A stretch of DNA of 64,000 bases from Phascolarctos cinereus (GCF_002099425.1 NW_018343972.1:7393501-7457500), one strand, 5' to 3'; positions 10,666 to 20,984 are shown, counted from the first letter of the stretch. The notes: a model not told the origin generated them from the sequence alone. Numbers and translations are program-made.

Positions 10666-11115
10666 TCCTTCAAAGAGAGTGCTTAGGTTTTCTAGGAAAT
10701 GAATATTGTTAAACCTCCTTCCTTTACATTTTTTTCATTATTTCATTTGATATTCTTGACTTTTTGTTCTTCCAAATGAATTTAGTTATTGTTTTTCTAA
10801 TTCAGTAAAAAAATTTTTTGGTAACTTAATTGGGATGGTGTTGAATATATAAATTAGTTTGGGCAAAATAGTAACTTTTATTATATTGGTCCTGCTTACC
10901 CATGAACAATTAATATTTCTCCAATTATTTAAATCTGATTTTATTTGTATAATTTTAAAAATAATTTTGTTTATATAGTTCCTGTGTTTGTTTCGGCAGA
11001 TATACTCCCAGGCATTTTATACTGTCTAGAGTTATTTTAAGTGGGGTATCTTTTACTATCTCTTCTTGCAGAATTTTGTTTGTCATATATAGGAATGATG
11101 ATGATTTACATGGAT
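10666..11115 (-). mobile_element. L1 LINE, ORF2 reverse-transcriptase region
   Basis: The reverse complement still reads as L1 ORF2 in pieces. From about 11085 downward it gives FLYMTNKILQEEIVKDTPLK, then the family motif [20 protein letters not shown] (minus strand, 10958-11017), then [17 protein letters not shown] and a diverged FFTELEK. These match the stretch around the conserved 'KYLG' and 'GRIN..KM.ILP' motifs. Stops and frame changes show that it is dead. Sequence at 10020-10520 may be its 3' continuation, but I could not confirm it. Confidence 0.8.
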
Positions 11116-11324
11116 TTGCTAAAATTATTGTTTCAGCTCACTTTTTAGTACAGAAATTTACATGATTATTTTGTTGTATAGCAAAGGAATAGCAAGTTGG
11201 GCACAGTAGATTTGCAGTTTCATGTGCAATCATTTTTTTTTATTGTATTATGTTATGGAAATGCTTGTTTCATTTCACAAATTAAAAATAGAATAAATTA
11301 AAAAAGAAATGATTGAAAATGAAG

Positions 11325-11655
11325 CGCATTTTAAAAACAAATCAAATTTTTATTGATATCTATATTTGTATCATCTACTTTTCCTAATTTATCTCTCTCC
11401 CCCTATCTACCACCCTCCCCTTACTGGGAGCTGTTCTTTATAACAAAGAATAAAAAAGAGGGAATTCAGCAAAACTAAACAACCCATTAAAGTCTGATGT
11501 TACTTTTAGTGTTTTATACTCATAGTCTCCGACCTCTATAAAGAAGGTGGAGGGAAAGAAGAGGTACATTTTTATATCTCTTTATTGAGATCAATCTTGG
11601 TTATTATCATTTTGAAGTTTTAATTATTTTATTGTTGGTGTTCTTTCCATTTAAA
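11325..11655 (-). mobile_element. L1 3'-end fragment, first part
   Basis: Landmarks in reversed order are TTTTTATTGATATCTATATT, CTCTCTCCCCCTATCTACC, CTTTATAACAAAGAATAAAA, TCAGCAAAACTAAACAACCC, and CGACCTCTATAAAGAAGGTG, ending in TTCTTTCCATTTA. The family's next segment appears at 12468, so the copy is split. Confidence 0.8.
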
Positions 11656-11699
11656 TTCCATATAAAAATATTCAAGGATTTATTGATAGGTACTGCTGA

Positions 11700-11955
11700 C
11701 AGTCATACTTATCAACACAATATAATACAGTAATACAACACAGTAAACATTTATTAAATGCTTTCTATGTGCCAGGCACTGTGTGAAGCCATGAGGACAC
11801 AAATAACTAAAAGATAGTCCCTGCCCTCAAGGAGCTTACACTCTAATGAGGGAAGACTGTGTGCAAAAGGGTACGCAGCATAGAGGCATCATATTCCATG
11901 GAGTTCAAACCAACCGCAGCTGCAGATGGAAAGTGGAAGGCTAGCTGGAAAGTCC
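11700..11955 (-). mobile_element. L2 LINE 3' end
   Basis: GTAAACATTTATTAAATGCT, CTATGTGCCAGGCACTGTGT and CCTGCCCTCAAGGAGCTTAC are a well-kept reversed L2 3' UTR. It lies inside the gap between two halves of an L1. Confidence 0.75.
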
Positions 11956-12467
11956 AGAATATGAAGAGATATTTCAATAGTTGATTTATTATATTGTTCA
12001 GTATAGGCTTATGGTATGCAAAAACCAACGGGCCCCAAAAACATTTTCAGAAGTTTTATATAGGACAAGACAGGATGGATATGTTTGGAATTTTTACAGA
12101 GTGCAAGGGGAAGGTAAAGATTTATAAGTCAAAAAACCCATAGCAGAAGGGAAAAATCTTTTATCAAGTAAGGTAATAAACTGATCAGTATACAGTGGGG
12201 CTGATTCTGACATTTCAAGCTGGACTTTTGTAAACATAGAACAGGAATTAACCAGCTTATGCCAGGGCTATGCCAGCTGATGCCAGCTAACCACTTATGC
12301 CAGTTGATGACTCAGCATGAGTAAATAGGGGCAATAAAGCTGAGCCAGAAATTCTTCCATCACTAGCCATTTAGTGACCTGAGCTTCAAGCTCCAACAAT
12401 ATGACTTGCTTGCTGTCTTAAGGAAGTGGCAGTCATAAAGTCAGTATGAAAAGTTAACATGTCACAC
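11956..12467. other. Unassigned segment inside the split L1
   Basis: About 510 bp that I could not assign. It holds several near-repeats of TATGCCAG at 12250-12310 and an AATAAA signal at about 12332-12337. An old LTR-type fossil is possible. I saw no paired ends and give that low weight. Confidence 0.25.
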
Positions 12468-12625
12468 ATTATTATAGTCAGTGTTGGTGCTGCTTACATC
12501 CACTTTGTATCAGTTTGTATAAGGCTTAACATGCTTTTCTATTTTCATCATATTTATTCTTTTTTTCACACAGTAGTAGCCCATTACAAAGTGTTTAGCT
12601 ATTCCTCAAGTGATGAAAGCTTGGT
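12468..12625 (-). mobile_element. L1 3'-end fragment, second part
   Basis: CATTATTATAGTCAGTGTTG, TGCTTACATCCACTTTGTAT, AGTAGTAGCCCATTACAAAG and GTTTAGCTATTCCTCAAGTG follow directly on the segment that ends at 11655 in the family order. Confidence 0.7.
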
Positions 12626-12670
12626 TTTTTTTTAACTGAAATTTTAATCAAATAAGTACAAGTCTGATTT

Positions 12671-12915
12671 CCTTTAAGTCCCAACTAAAACCCCATTTTT
12701 TAGAGGAAGCTTTTCCCAAACTCTTAATTCTAGTGCCTTTCCTTTGTTTTCAGCTTGTTTGTATATACTTGTTGTACCTTGTCTTCCCCACTAGATTGTG
12801 AGCTCCTTGAGAGTATGGACTGTCTTTTGCTTCTTTTTTGTATCCCTTAGGACTTAGCACAGTGCTTAGCATGCAGTAGGTGCTTAATAAATGTTTGTTG
12901 CTTGATTAATTGATT
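12671..12915 (+). mobile_element. L2 LINE 3' end
   Basis: The last ORF2 codon region (TAGAGGAAGCTTTTCCCAAA) leads into TAGATTGTGAGCTCCTTGAG, TTTTGTATCCCTTAGGACTT and GTAGGTGCTTAATAAATGTT. Confidence 0.9.
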
Positions 12916-13676
12916 GTTGTAATTCTTTTCCTGTTGTGATTTCATTGCTTGATCAGAGTGGGGGAGGAGGGAAAGGAGGTACTTCTGAGAACCTTTTGCA
13001 AAAGTTGTAGCCAGAGTAATGGTGACTGAGAATAAGCTAAAATCAAGAACTTCAGATGGATCTCATGTTACTGAAAGGATGAGAAGCATTTTTAAAATAG
13101 AAATGAAGATTGATAAGGTATGGGAGGGACCTCGTAAGAAGTAAGTTATATAGGATTCAGGCTACAAAGAACTGTGCAGTTAAATGAAGTACCAAGCTAG
13201 AGGACTAATCTTGATTGACAGCCTTTTGTTTATCTTGGTATATGCACTTTTTTTTTGAAAAACTGGATCTATCTCACCCCAATTGAAAGTGTACAGGCCA
13301 CTCATGGCCAGATCACATTGATTTACCCCAATGCTACATTTCTGACCTAGGCCAGTTTGCTTCTTCTTAGGCAATCTGGTGGCTTCCATTCCTGAGGGAT
13401 TATCATGTTAATACTGAATTTAGTTTCAGGACCCAGTTTAGTCTGTTGTAGCTCAGAACTCCCAAGAGATCTGCTAACCTCAGCTTCCCTAGTTGCAGAT
13501 CTGGCTACCTTTGCATTTTATAAAGCTTAGTTGTGCTTCAGGCCTCACCTTTGAGTTTCTTCTTCATCTGGAGAATTGCCCCTATTGTCTTTTCAGTTCA
13601 CTATTGAAACATATGGGTCCACACTGTGTTAGGTAATTCATTCTATTGAATTTTTTTTCTCTGTTGCTTCTAGTGA
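12916..13676. other. Unassigned sequence
   Basis: About 760 bp with no recognised repeat. I see no splice-flanked open frame. Confidence 0.35.
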
Positions 13677-13912
13677 CCATAGAATCATAAACAGAGCAAG
13701 AAGGTACTTTGGAGGTCAGGGTGCTCTTTTCTAATGAGCCCTAATAATGGGCAGTGTCATAGACTACCTCCTTATTTTATAGATAGACACTGAAATCCAG
13801 GGAAATTAAGTGACTTGCCTTCGGATACATGGATGTAAGCAAAGAATCAGGATTTGAACGTAGCTTCTCTGGTTCTAAATTCATTATTTTTTTCATTATA
13901 CAGTGCTGGGTG
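13677..13912 (-). mobile_element. MIR3-type SINE
   Basis: ACCATAGAATCATAAACAGA, AAGGTACTTTGGAGGTCAGG, TAAGTGACTTGCCTTCGGAT and TCAGGATTTGAACGTAGCTT run the whole element in reverse. Confidence 0.75.
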
Positions 13913-14104
13913 TTTTACCTTGTCTATCCTTTTCCATTTTAATGATGTCTCCCTCCCTTATTTCCTAGCTGCATTTAGAGTTTACTTTAGTTGCTCCTGA
14001 AATTTTTTTTTTTGGCAGAGTTAGGATTTTTCTTTAATTTCTTGAGGGTATTTATTATCCAACTGAGCCTACATTTCTTACATTGTTTTTGGTATTACTC
14101 CATT

Positions 14105-14137
14105 GTATGATAATAGTTAGCATTTATAGAGAGCTTT
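14105..14137 (-). mobile_element. MIR, tail piece of a split copy
   Basis: AATAGTTAGCATTTATAGAG followed by AGCTTT is the reversed MIR tail. The copy resumes at 14386 after a Mar-1 insertion. Confidence 0.7.
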
Positions 14138-14385
14138 GGGCCACCTAGGTGATGCATTGGATAGAGCACCAGGCTTAGAGATAGAAAATATGAGTTCAAA
14201 TCCATACTCAGACACTTATTTGCTGTGTGACCCTGGGGAAATCACTTAACTTATATTTGCCTCAGTTCTTCATCTTTAAAATGGAGGCACACTGGAGAAG
14301 GAAATGGCCACTCTAGTATCTTTGCCAAGAAAACCTCAAATGAGGTCACGCAGATTCAGACAAGACTGAATGGTAACAACAACAT
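14138..14385 (+). mobile_element. Mar-1-type CORE-SINE inserted in MIR
   Basis: The copy is full length: head GGGCCACCTAGGTGATGCAT, CORE CTGTGTGACCCTGGGGAAAT, tail GAGAAGGAAATGGCCACTCT ending in AACAACAACAT. AGCTTT is duplicated at 14132-14137 and 14386-14391. The host MIR reads through cleanly when the insert is ignored. Confidence 0.9.
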
Positions 14386-14575
14386 AGCTTTAAGGTTTGT
14401 ACAGTTTTACGTATATCATCTCATTTGATTCTCACAATCCTGTGAGTTAGTAATCATTTTCTCATTTAACCAGTGAGGAAATTGAGGATGAGAATGGTTA
14501 AATGACTTACCTGGATGCATACAGCTAGTAAAGAGCCAAAGTCCAAGCATTCTACTCACTGTTAGAATCATCACT
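14386..14575 (-). mobile_element. MIR, main piece of a split copy
   Basis: TAAGGTTTGTACAGTTTTAC, CATCTCATTTGATTCTCACA, AACCAGTGAGGAAATTGAGG and CATACAGCTAGTAAAGAGCC. Confidence 0.75.
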
Positions 14576-14579
14576 TTAG

Positions 14580-14795
14580 ATTATTTTTATGATGGTATTG
14601 ACAGGTTTGTACCAAACCATCATACCTTTTTGTCTGGTCCCCTTGGTAACCACTGAGTAGTCACTCAGTTGGGGTTATGGGTAGAGCCCATGATCTTTTT
14701 TTTCCCCTGTGGAAGGCTAATTGGCCTGCATCAGGGTTGAAACTATGACCTTGTCCTCATTAGTACTATTCTCTAACCAACCAAGCTAATTTATT
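14580..14795 (-). mobile_element. tRNA-Ile-derived SINE (MamSINE1-like)
   Basis: On the minus strand, 14795-14722 aligns without gaps to eukaryotic tRNA-Ile(AAU). The A-box reads TAGCTTGGTTGGTTAGAG, the anticodon loop CTAAT is kept, then AAGGTC, a decayed B-box (AGTTTCAACCC) and a GGCCA acceptor end. The body downstream carries GATCATGGGCTCTACCC and CAGTGGTTACCAAGGGGACC. The non-tRNA body shows that this is a SINE and not a tRNA gene. From memory it fits MamSINE1, a tRNA/RTE-type SINE. Confidence 0.65.
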
Positions 14796-15690
14796 AATAC
14801 TAATCCTTTTATTCATTAAGAGATGTTGATGTGGCACATAATTCTTCAAGGGCTAAAACAGATCCTGTTACTCTGGTGGCTTTAAAGCTCATTTATCTTT
14901 GAAATGATTCTTTTTTAATAGCCCAAAGAACAAATTCATACCTCTTCTAAGTACAAAGTTAATTGGAAGGATGCTTATTTTTAATTACTTAAGGCAATTC
15001 CCCAGTTGGATTGGCTGAGATGCTTTTTCCTTAGTTATGAATTGCATGATCATCTATTTTTTTCCCCCCACAGTTGAAGCATACATTAAAAAAAAGATAT
15101 TTGTCTCTTCTTTAGCTGAACAATGGTAGAGTCACTCCCAGGCTTGCTCTCAGGGACCAGTTCTTAATCTCTATGACATCATGACCCAATAGACCCTGTC
15201 AGCCTTTCCTTTATCTCTCTCATAACCTCTCAGCCTCTTACCTTCTGCTCTGCTGATGAGGAGGCACCACTAGAATTAATAGAGTCCCATCCCCCATACT
15301 TACACAAATGTGCAAATGTTTTCAAATTTGGGCTGGGTTCCCGGTCAATGAATTTTTCTTCATTTTTATCTTCTTCATTTTTATCAATATGAACATTTCT
15401 CAGCTTAGTTTTTAGCCTTGTTAGCATTTATCAGAAATCATGTATGTGGTCTACAGAGTGCTGACTGGTATTCAGTCTCTGTGGCCATCGGTAATCCCCA
15501 TGAATGCATGAGCCCATTGTCTCTACTTTCTATAACACAGACAATGGCTATTGGTTGACTTTTTTCAGAAAGATACTATCTCTGTGGCATCTTTTTGGGT
15601 TGCATAAGAAATAAAGGTTTCTAATTTGTTCTGCAAATAGGGCTAATTTTTTAAATACCAATGTTACAGATAACCACTGAAATAAACAAA
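14796..15690. other. Unassigned sequence
   Basis: About 900 bp without a recognised repeat. A 65-residue minus-strand frame here shows no domain that I know. Confidence 0.35.
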
Positions 15691-15754
15691 TTTATCTATG
15701 ACAGTGGTTCCCAAAGTGCAGGCTTCATGGGAATGGTTTGGGGGGCTTCTGAGC

Positions 15755-15870
15755 CATTAGAATGTTAGTTTCTTCAGAATAGTAATTGTTTTTTGCCTTT
15801 CTTTTTATCCTCAGTGCTTGATACAGTGTCTAGTGTAGTAAGTCCTTAATAAAAGGTTCTTGATTGACAG
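15755..15870 (+). mobile_element. L2 LINE 3' end
   Basis: CATTAGAATGTTAGTTTCTT, TTTTTATCCTCAGTGCTTGA and TCCTTAATAAAAGGTTCTTG. A second L2 end follows at once, so two L2 tails lie in tandem. Confidence 0.7.
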
Positions 15871-15884
15871 AGCCAATAGTGGGA

Positions 15885-16075
15885 ACCGTTTCCTTTGTTG
15901 ATTATTTCCACTTTATCCTGTATATAGCTTGTTTGTACATAGCTGTTTGCATGTTGTCTCTCCCATTAGACTGTGAGCTCCATGACAGCAAGATACCTTT
16001 TGCCTTTTTTGTATCCTCAAGTGCTTAGTACCGGGTATATAGTAGACTCTTAATGTTTATTGCCTGACCACTGGT
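15885..16075 (+). mobile_element. L2 LINE 3' end
   Basis: ATAGCTTGTTTGTACATAGC, CCCATTAGACTGTGAGCTCC, TTTTGTATCCTCAAGTGCTT and TATAGTAGACTCTTAATGTT. Confidence 0.8.
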
Positions 16076-16081
16076 GTTGTC

Positions 16082-16230
16082 TTTTTTTTTTTTTTGGTGA
16101 GGCAATTGGGGTTAAGTGACTTGCCCAGAGTCACACAGCTAGTAGGTGTTATGTGTATGAGGCCAGATTTGAACACACATCCTTCTGACTCCAGGGTGGG
16201 TGCTCTGTTCAATGAGCCATCTAGCTGCCC
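16082..16230 (-). mobile_element. Short WSINE-like SINE
   Basis: A poly-T start (the element's A-tail) leads into GGTGAGGCAATTGGGGTTAA, GTGACTTGCCCAGAGTCACA and the head CATCTAGCTGCCCC. Imperfect 13-bp direct repeats flank it at 16071-16083 (CTGGTGTTGTCTT) and 16231-16243 (CTGGTATGGTCTC). Confidence 0.9.
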
Positions 16231-16617
16231 CTGGTATGGTCTCTCAATAGGATATTCAGTAGCATGAAGGGAATTAATAGCCCTGTGGAGAGCCTTAAAG
16301 TTGGGATTGGAATAGGAGTAACCTAAGATTCCAGGAATATTTGGGCAGCTAAGATACAGCTAGAGGGAAATACCAGGTGAGTAAGAGTATCATTGTGCTT
16401 ATAACTCAACACAGATATAACTGACATATGACCTACTTCTATGCTTTGCCATGCCGTAGAGGTGACCCTGGGATCACCAAGGGTATATACCAGTGGAGGG
16501 TAAACTCTGTCCTATCCTACCAAGTTGGAAAGACTTTGAATATGGGCCCGTGGTAGATCATAATTTTATGGTCTGAGGAGTGCATAGTTAATTTGGTCAG
16601 GCTCATAACTGAGTTGG

Positions 16618-16795
16618 CCTACAGTAAGGCAATGTAACAGAGGAGTCAGTGGACCTGGATTTAAATTCTATCTCTGCTCCCTGTGCAACTTGGACAAGTC
16701 ACCTAACATCTCTGGGCATCAGTTTTTTCATTTGTAAAATGAGGGGGTTTGAATAGAATGAGCTGAGTTTTCTTTTAAAGCTAAATATCTTTTTG
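16618..16795 (+). mobile_element. MIR3-type SINE
   Basis: GAGTCAGTGGACCTGGATTT, CAAGTCACCTAACATCTCTG, AAAATGAGGGGGTTTGAATA, then a decayed TTTAAAGCTAAATATC tail. Confidence 0.75.
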
Positions 16796-18380
16796 TTCAG
16801 TGTACTTGTAATTAAGCTGTGCTTTTGGAAATATATTTTTCCCCCTTTTTGGGAAGGCAATCCATTGAAAGCCAGCTTTTTCTTTCTTTCTTTTTTTTTT
16901 TTAAATCTCCCTCTTCAGAACAATTACATTCTCACTCCAGTTGGTACATGAGACACAAAGCCAGCCTGGAGAAAGAAAGAACCCCCTTGCTCACTGGCTA
17001 CATTTGGAGAGAATTTTTGACACCACTGACCATCCTCCAAATGAGATCTTTGTTTGCATGGTGCAGAGGTCAGGGCATAGAGACCTCGGGATATAAAAAG
17101 ATGCAAAGAATACTAGCTGCCAATTCCCCCTAGCCCAAGAGTAGTCTTTTGTTTCCAGCAGTCCCTTGTCTAGGATGATGGCTGTGGACATCAAAGTAAT
17201 GTCTAAACAGTGTTATCGGGCTCTCTCCTTTGCTCCCTGCTGGGCAATGGGCCTTTCTATAGGGAAATACTGAGAGAGCTTGGGGAGGAATTGCAATAGC
17301 ACTATTAATTCTGGGAAAGTGTTGATCAATGACATTTGCATTTGATGGTTAAATAGACCTCTCTCCTTGCTGGAAGGGTTTTGTTTACCGGTGTAGAAAA
17401 TTAAAAATGGTAAATTTTATCTGGTGCCTTCTTCAGAGGTGTGACTGAACTAGTGCTCTATTGGTAAATGGAGAACTCACATTGAAGGAATTGCTGATGT
17501 TTTGAAATATTGAAGAATCAGTTTACCTGCTAGGCATGCAGCAGATGTTTAGCCATACTCATCTTTGAAGAGATGACTGTTTTGTTAAATAAGGGCTGCT
17601 TCTGTTTCTTGATCCAGTGAAACAGAGGCCTATACTCAAGGCCTTGAGTACTAGAAAGAGAATGGTAATTCATAGCTTTATATTGATGGCAATAACAGAA
17701 GATGGTTCTTTGCAGCACCTGTTACTACAGTAGAGTAGGGATTTTTGTATGGTATGTGTATGTGTATCAAGGGGATGGATAATGCTTCTGCTGTGCTCTT
17801 TTTGGGGGGCCTGAAGTTGCTTTGGTTGCTGAGAACATGAAGATATTTCTGCGAAACTATGAAACTATGGTTTGATTAAAAATTAATACTGTGTTTGAGA
17901 AAAACTGTCCTTCTGAAGCAGTATACCAATATTATGAAAGAAGAACAAATTGTCTTCCCTTATCCATGTTTTCAAGGAACCAGTTTCATATTTTGAAAGT
18001 ACTCTGGGTAAGCATATTGCTGAGTATACGTGCTATTCAGATAGAGACCTATGATGAGACAGCTTTGTCTATTAGAATTGAGTTCTGAGTTGGCAAATGA
18101 CATATACCTTGTCATTTATCCTTTGGATGAAGTTGGCTCATTCTAGTAATTCTGGTAATTGTGTTTGAAGCTCAATTTTAAATAGTGTAAGTGATCTATT
18201 AGTAACTACTTTTATTAGAATACTTATATTCTTGACTCTTAGATAATTTAGTGTTCTTTCTTGTTTGTTTTTTAGCAGTGAGTTAAGAAATTATATGTTA
18301 AGGAAAGTATAAAATATGACACATGACATTAAGGATAGGAAGCATTTTCTATTCCATTTTGTATAATGCTTAATTTTAGA
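16796..18380. other. Repeat-poor segment of 1.6 kb
   Basis: No interspersed repeat is recognised apart from a T-rich tract at 16875-16903. A possible 3' splice site (CCCTCTTCAG at about 16909-16918) precedes a 150-bp segment with two open frames. It is described under findings as a weak exon candidate. Confidence 0.4.
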
Positions 18381-18600
18381 AATGTGGTGGTGAAATGGAT
18401 AGAGCACTGGGCCTGGAGTCAGGAAAACCTGAGTTCAAATCTAGCCTCACACACTTACCAGCTGGGTGATGCTATTTGCCTCATTTTTTTCATCTGTGAA
18501 ATGACCTGGAGAAGGAAATGGCAAACCACTCCTGTATCTTTGCCAAGAAAACTCTAAAGAGTTGGGCACAACAGAAACAACCCAACAACAATGACAAAAT
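18381..18600 (+). mobile_element. Mar-1-type CORE-SINE
   Basis: GGTGAAATGGATAGAGCACT, TGGAGTCAGGAAAACCTGAG, a shortened CORE, then GAGAAGGAAATGGCAAACCA and CAACCCAACAACAATGAC at the 3' end. Confidence 0.9.
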
Positions 18601-18605
18601 TTATA

Positions 18606-18805
18606 ATAGGATCATAAAGTCATAGACTGAGCGATGGGAAGTACCTTATATGTGCTGTTGTCTACTCTTCTCATTTTACAGATGAGGAAATTGAGAGAGG
18701 CTAAATGCTTTGCCCAGGTACACAGTAAGAGGTGGAGTGAGTCAAGATTTGAATCCAGGTCCTCTCCAAATCCGAGTGCTTTCCACTGTGCTTTGGCTGC
18801 TTCCT
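18606..18805 (-). mobile_element. MIR3-type SINE
   Basis: AGGATCATAAAGTCATAGAC, CATTTTACAGATGAGGAAAT, GATTTGAATCCAGGTCCTCT and TGCTTTCCACTGTGCTTTGG. It begins right after the Mar-1 copy. Confidence 0.8.
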
Positions 18806-18819
18806 TTTAGATGTTCTGT

Positions 18820-19160
18820 GTCAAATTAAATCAAGTCTTACTAAGGGCTTGTGTGCTAGATACTATGTTAAGTACTGAGAATACAAATACAGACAAAAAG
18901 ACAATCCGGCCTTCAAGGAGTTTACATTCTAATGGAAGGGAGTCAGTACATACAAGGAAGCTGAAAAGAGGTAGGATAAGGTTACATGGTTGGGGTAGCA
19001 GTGGTAAAGTCCAGAGAATGAATAATAGCGGCTCTGGGCCCTTCCTCAAAATGGAGGTTCCCAGAGGAAATCAGCAGTGGGAGATAGGGTCTCTGGGCAG
19101 CTGAGTGAGAACAGCCGCTGAGGTAGGATGGCAAATTCCAGAGAGTGAAGAAGCGTAGTT
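18820..19160 (-). mobile_element. L2 LINE, marsupial 3'-end variant
   Basis: TTACTAAGGGCTTGTGTGCT, CCTTCAAGGAGTTTACATTC and AAGGAAGCTGAAAAGAGGTA. The body then parallels the copy at 7.1-7.5 kb, with GGTAAAGTCCAGAGAATGAA. It hosts two overlapping chance open frames of 97 and 72 residues. Confidence 0.7.
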
Positions 19161-19164
19161 GACT

Positions 19165-19270
19165 GAAGCTTACATTTATGTTCTGACTTAAGGTTTTCAG
19201 AGCACTTTATTGATCTCATTTAATCATACTACATGTGTGACCATAGGCAAGTAACTTACCCTCTCAGTAG
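19165..19270. mobile_element. MIR scraps on both strands
   Basis: TAAGGTTTTCAGAGCACTTT with GATCTCATTTAATCATAC is a minus-strand MIR tail. TGTGTGACCATAGGCAAGTA with ACTTACCCTCTC is a plus-strand CORE. Confidence 0.4.
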
Positions 19271-19489
19271 ATTGCAGAGGAAGCACCCTTCTCCATTAGA
19301 AGAGAAAGAGCGTTTCCATACCAGTAATTCCGAGTCTACATTTTAATTCAACCTCTTGGATTACTTTTTTGTTACTGTTTTGTTAGAACTTTTTAGGGAG
19401 TTGAATGATATTTATAAATTTGGTGACACAGTTTAAATCTGATATATATGGTTTAGGCTTAGGGGTGGGGTGCTGGATTAGATCAAGAG

Positions 19490-19552
19490 TTCTAAACCTT
19501 TTATTAAACTCTTTGGTTGTCTGGTGAAACTCATGGACCTGTAAGTGTAATC
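19490..19552 (-). mobile_element. hAT-like MITE fragment
   Basis: GAGTTCTAAACCTTTTATTA, CTCTTTGGTTGTCTGGTGAA and CTCATGGACCTG are the terminal part of the family at 4.2, 48.7 and 50.9 kb, in the minus orientation. Confidence 0.45.
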
Positions 19553-19661
19553 TGTTTGTTCATTTTCAGGTATCAAACACAAAGCACTGGGCTTTAATTT
19601 GTTCTTGGGGATTGTTGGCTTCAATTGATCAGTGAGAGAATTTTCTTTTTATTTTACCCTC

Positions 19662-19835
19662 TTGAATCATAGTTTACTGTAGAGCTGGAAGGGACCCATG
19701 TAGTCATCATACCAAGCACCCTAATTTTGTAGATAGTCATAATAATTGATATGAAGTTATATGATTTACCCCAGGGTCACAGAGATAGGTATTTGAGGTA
19801 GATTGAAAAGCAGATGTTCTTACTCAAATCTATAT
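19662..19835 (-). mobile_element. MIR3-type SINE
   Basis: TTGAATCATAGTTTACTGTA, GAGCTGGAAGGGACCCATGT, then a decayed CORE with CCCAGGGTCACAGAGATAGG. Confidence 0.75.
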
Positions 19836-19900
19836 CTGTAAATGAGAATATTGAACTAAATGATTGCTAAGGTCCTTTACAGTAGTATATTCTGTGAACG
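19836..19900 (+). mobile_element. MIR3-type SINE tail
   Basis: CTGTAAATGAGAATATTGAA, CTAAATGATTGCTAAGGTCC and TTTACAGTAGTATATTCTGT. Confidence 0.55.
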
Positions 19901-19959
19901 CAATAACAGTTTACCACTGTATAAGAGAAATTTATTTGTAACTGTCCACATAGCACAAT

Positions 19960-20155
19960 TTACCTTTCTTAATTGGTTTGTAATTGTCTTTTCCCCAGTT
20001 GTTTCATTTAGATGGGTCTTCTCTCTAGCTAGATTCTATACTCCAGGGAGAGGACTGTGGTTTAATATTTGGCATCCTGCAGCACAGCGCTGCTCACGGT
20101 GTTTTGCACATAGTAGGTGCTCAGTAAATTTTTGTTGGCTTGAATGGCACATATT
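19960..20155 (+). mobile_element. L2 LINE 3' end
   Basis: GATTCTATACTCCAGGGAGA, TTTGCACATAGTAGGTGCTC and AGTAAATTTTTGTTGGCTTG. The 5' part is uncertain. Confidence 0.65.
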
Positions 20156-20264
20156 TGATAAATACTCATTGACTGATTCATTGAGGGAGATGAGTTAGAT
20201 GGTCTTTAAGTTGTTTCCCTAAAACAGGATTGAGATTTTTGTGACTTAAAATCCAACATGATAG

Positions 20265-20378
20265 ACATGAAATCAGTTTCCTCTTCTGGATCTCAGCTCC
20301 ACTAACCTCTTTAAAATGAGGAAGCTGAACTAGATTATCTCAGAAATCCTTCTTAGCTCAAAATCCTATGATCCTCAG
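20265..20378 (+). mobile_element. MIR3-type SINE, 3' half
   Basis: GTTTCCTCTTCTGGATCTCA, AAAATGAGGAAGCTGAACTA and GATTATCTCAGAAATCCTTC, ending in AAAATCCTATGATCCTC. Confidence 0.65.
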
Positions 20379-20984
20379 TTTCCAAATTACATAATCCATT
20401 TTCCCTTCCATTTTTCTCTGATCTAGTATTCCTTACCAAAAGGAACCTGAAGGGCAATTAAAAAGAGGAAATACATTGTTTCCTTCGATTAGATTGAATG
20501 AATGGGGCTGTAGGTGGAGCTATGCCCCAGTCAGGTATTGAAAGCCTGTGTTTCCTGGTGAGTTACAGAAGCTTGATCTTAGAACACAAGCATGTTCTCA
20601 AGACTGTCAAGTAGATGCATAATTAAGAAGATAGATGTATGTGCCCATGGGGTCAGTTCATAGGTTGAACTCATTTCAAAATGAAAAGGTCAAGTAGGAG
20701 AGGAATATATTTGCATATGTTTCATTTTTTTGCTATACAGCTAGGTTCTAATTAGTGCAAATAAGGAATCCCCTGAAAGGGATTGGAATTTGTACTATTT
20801 GAATTATATAATTACATGGAATAGGGTAATTGGTTCCAGTCAATGATGATATGCATTATGAATATGAATTACAGAACTGTTTCGGGGGATTCATTATTTG
20901 TCCTAATTGGGACCTAGCTGTAATTGTTTGGAGATATATGCATAAAAATTATATTTTACACATACCCTGAGTACCCTTAGTAGG
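20379..20984. other. Unassigned sequence
   Basis: About 600 bp with no repeat recognised. An octamer-like ATTTGCAT occurs at about 20708; one short match has no weight by itself. Confidence 0.35.

Noticed and set aside
11956-12467. Solo LTR of an endogenous retrovirus
   Set aside because: Only an AATAAA and suggestive composition support it. No paired termini or flanking duplication could be shown. It is kept as unassigned, with an old LTR fossil as one option.
14722-14795. A functional tRNA-Ile gene
   Set aside because: The stems no longer pair, the B-box is decayed and a SINE body follows.
15698-15754. hAT end (CAGTGGTTCCCAAAG)
   Set aside because: Only one end-like motif of about 15 bp is seen, with no matching inverted end nearby.
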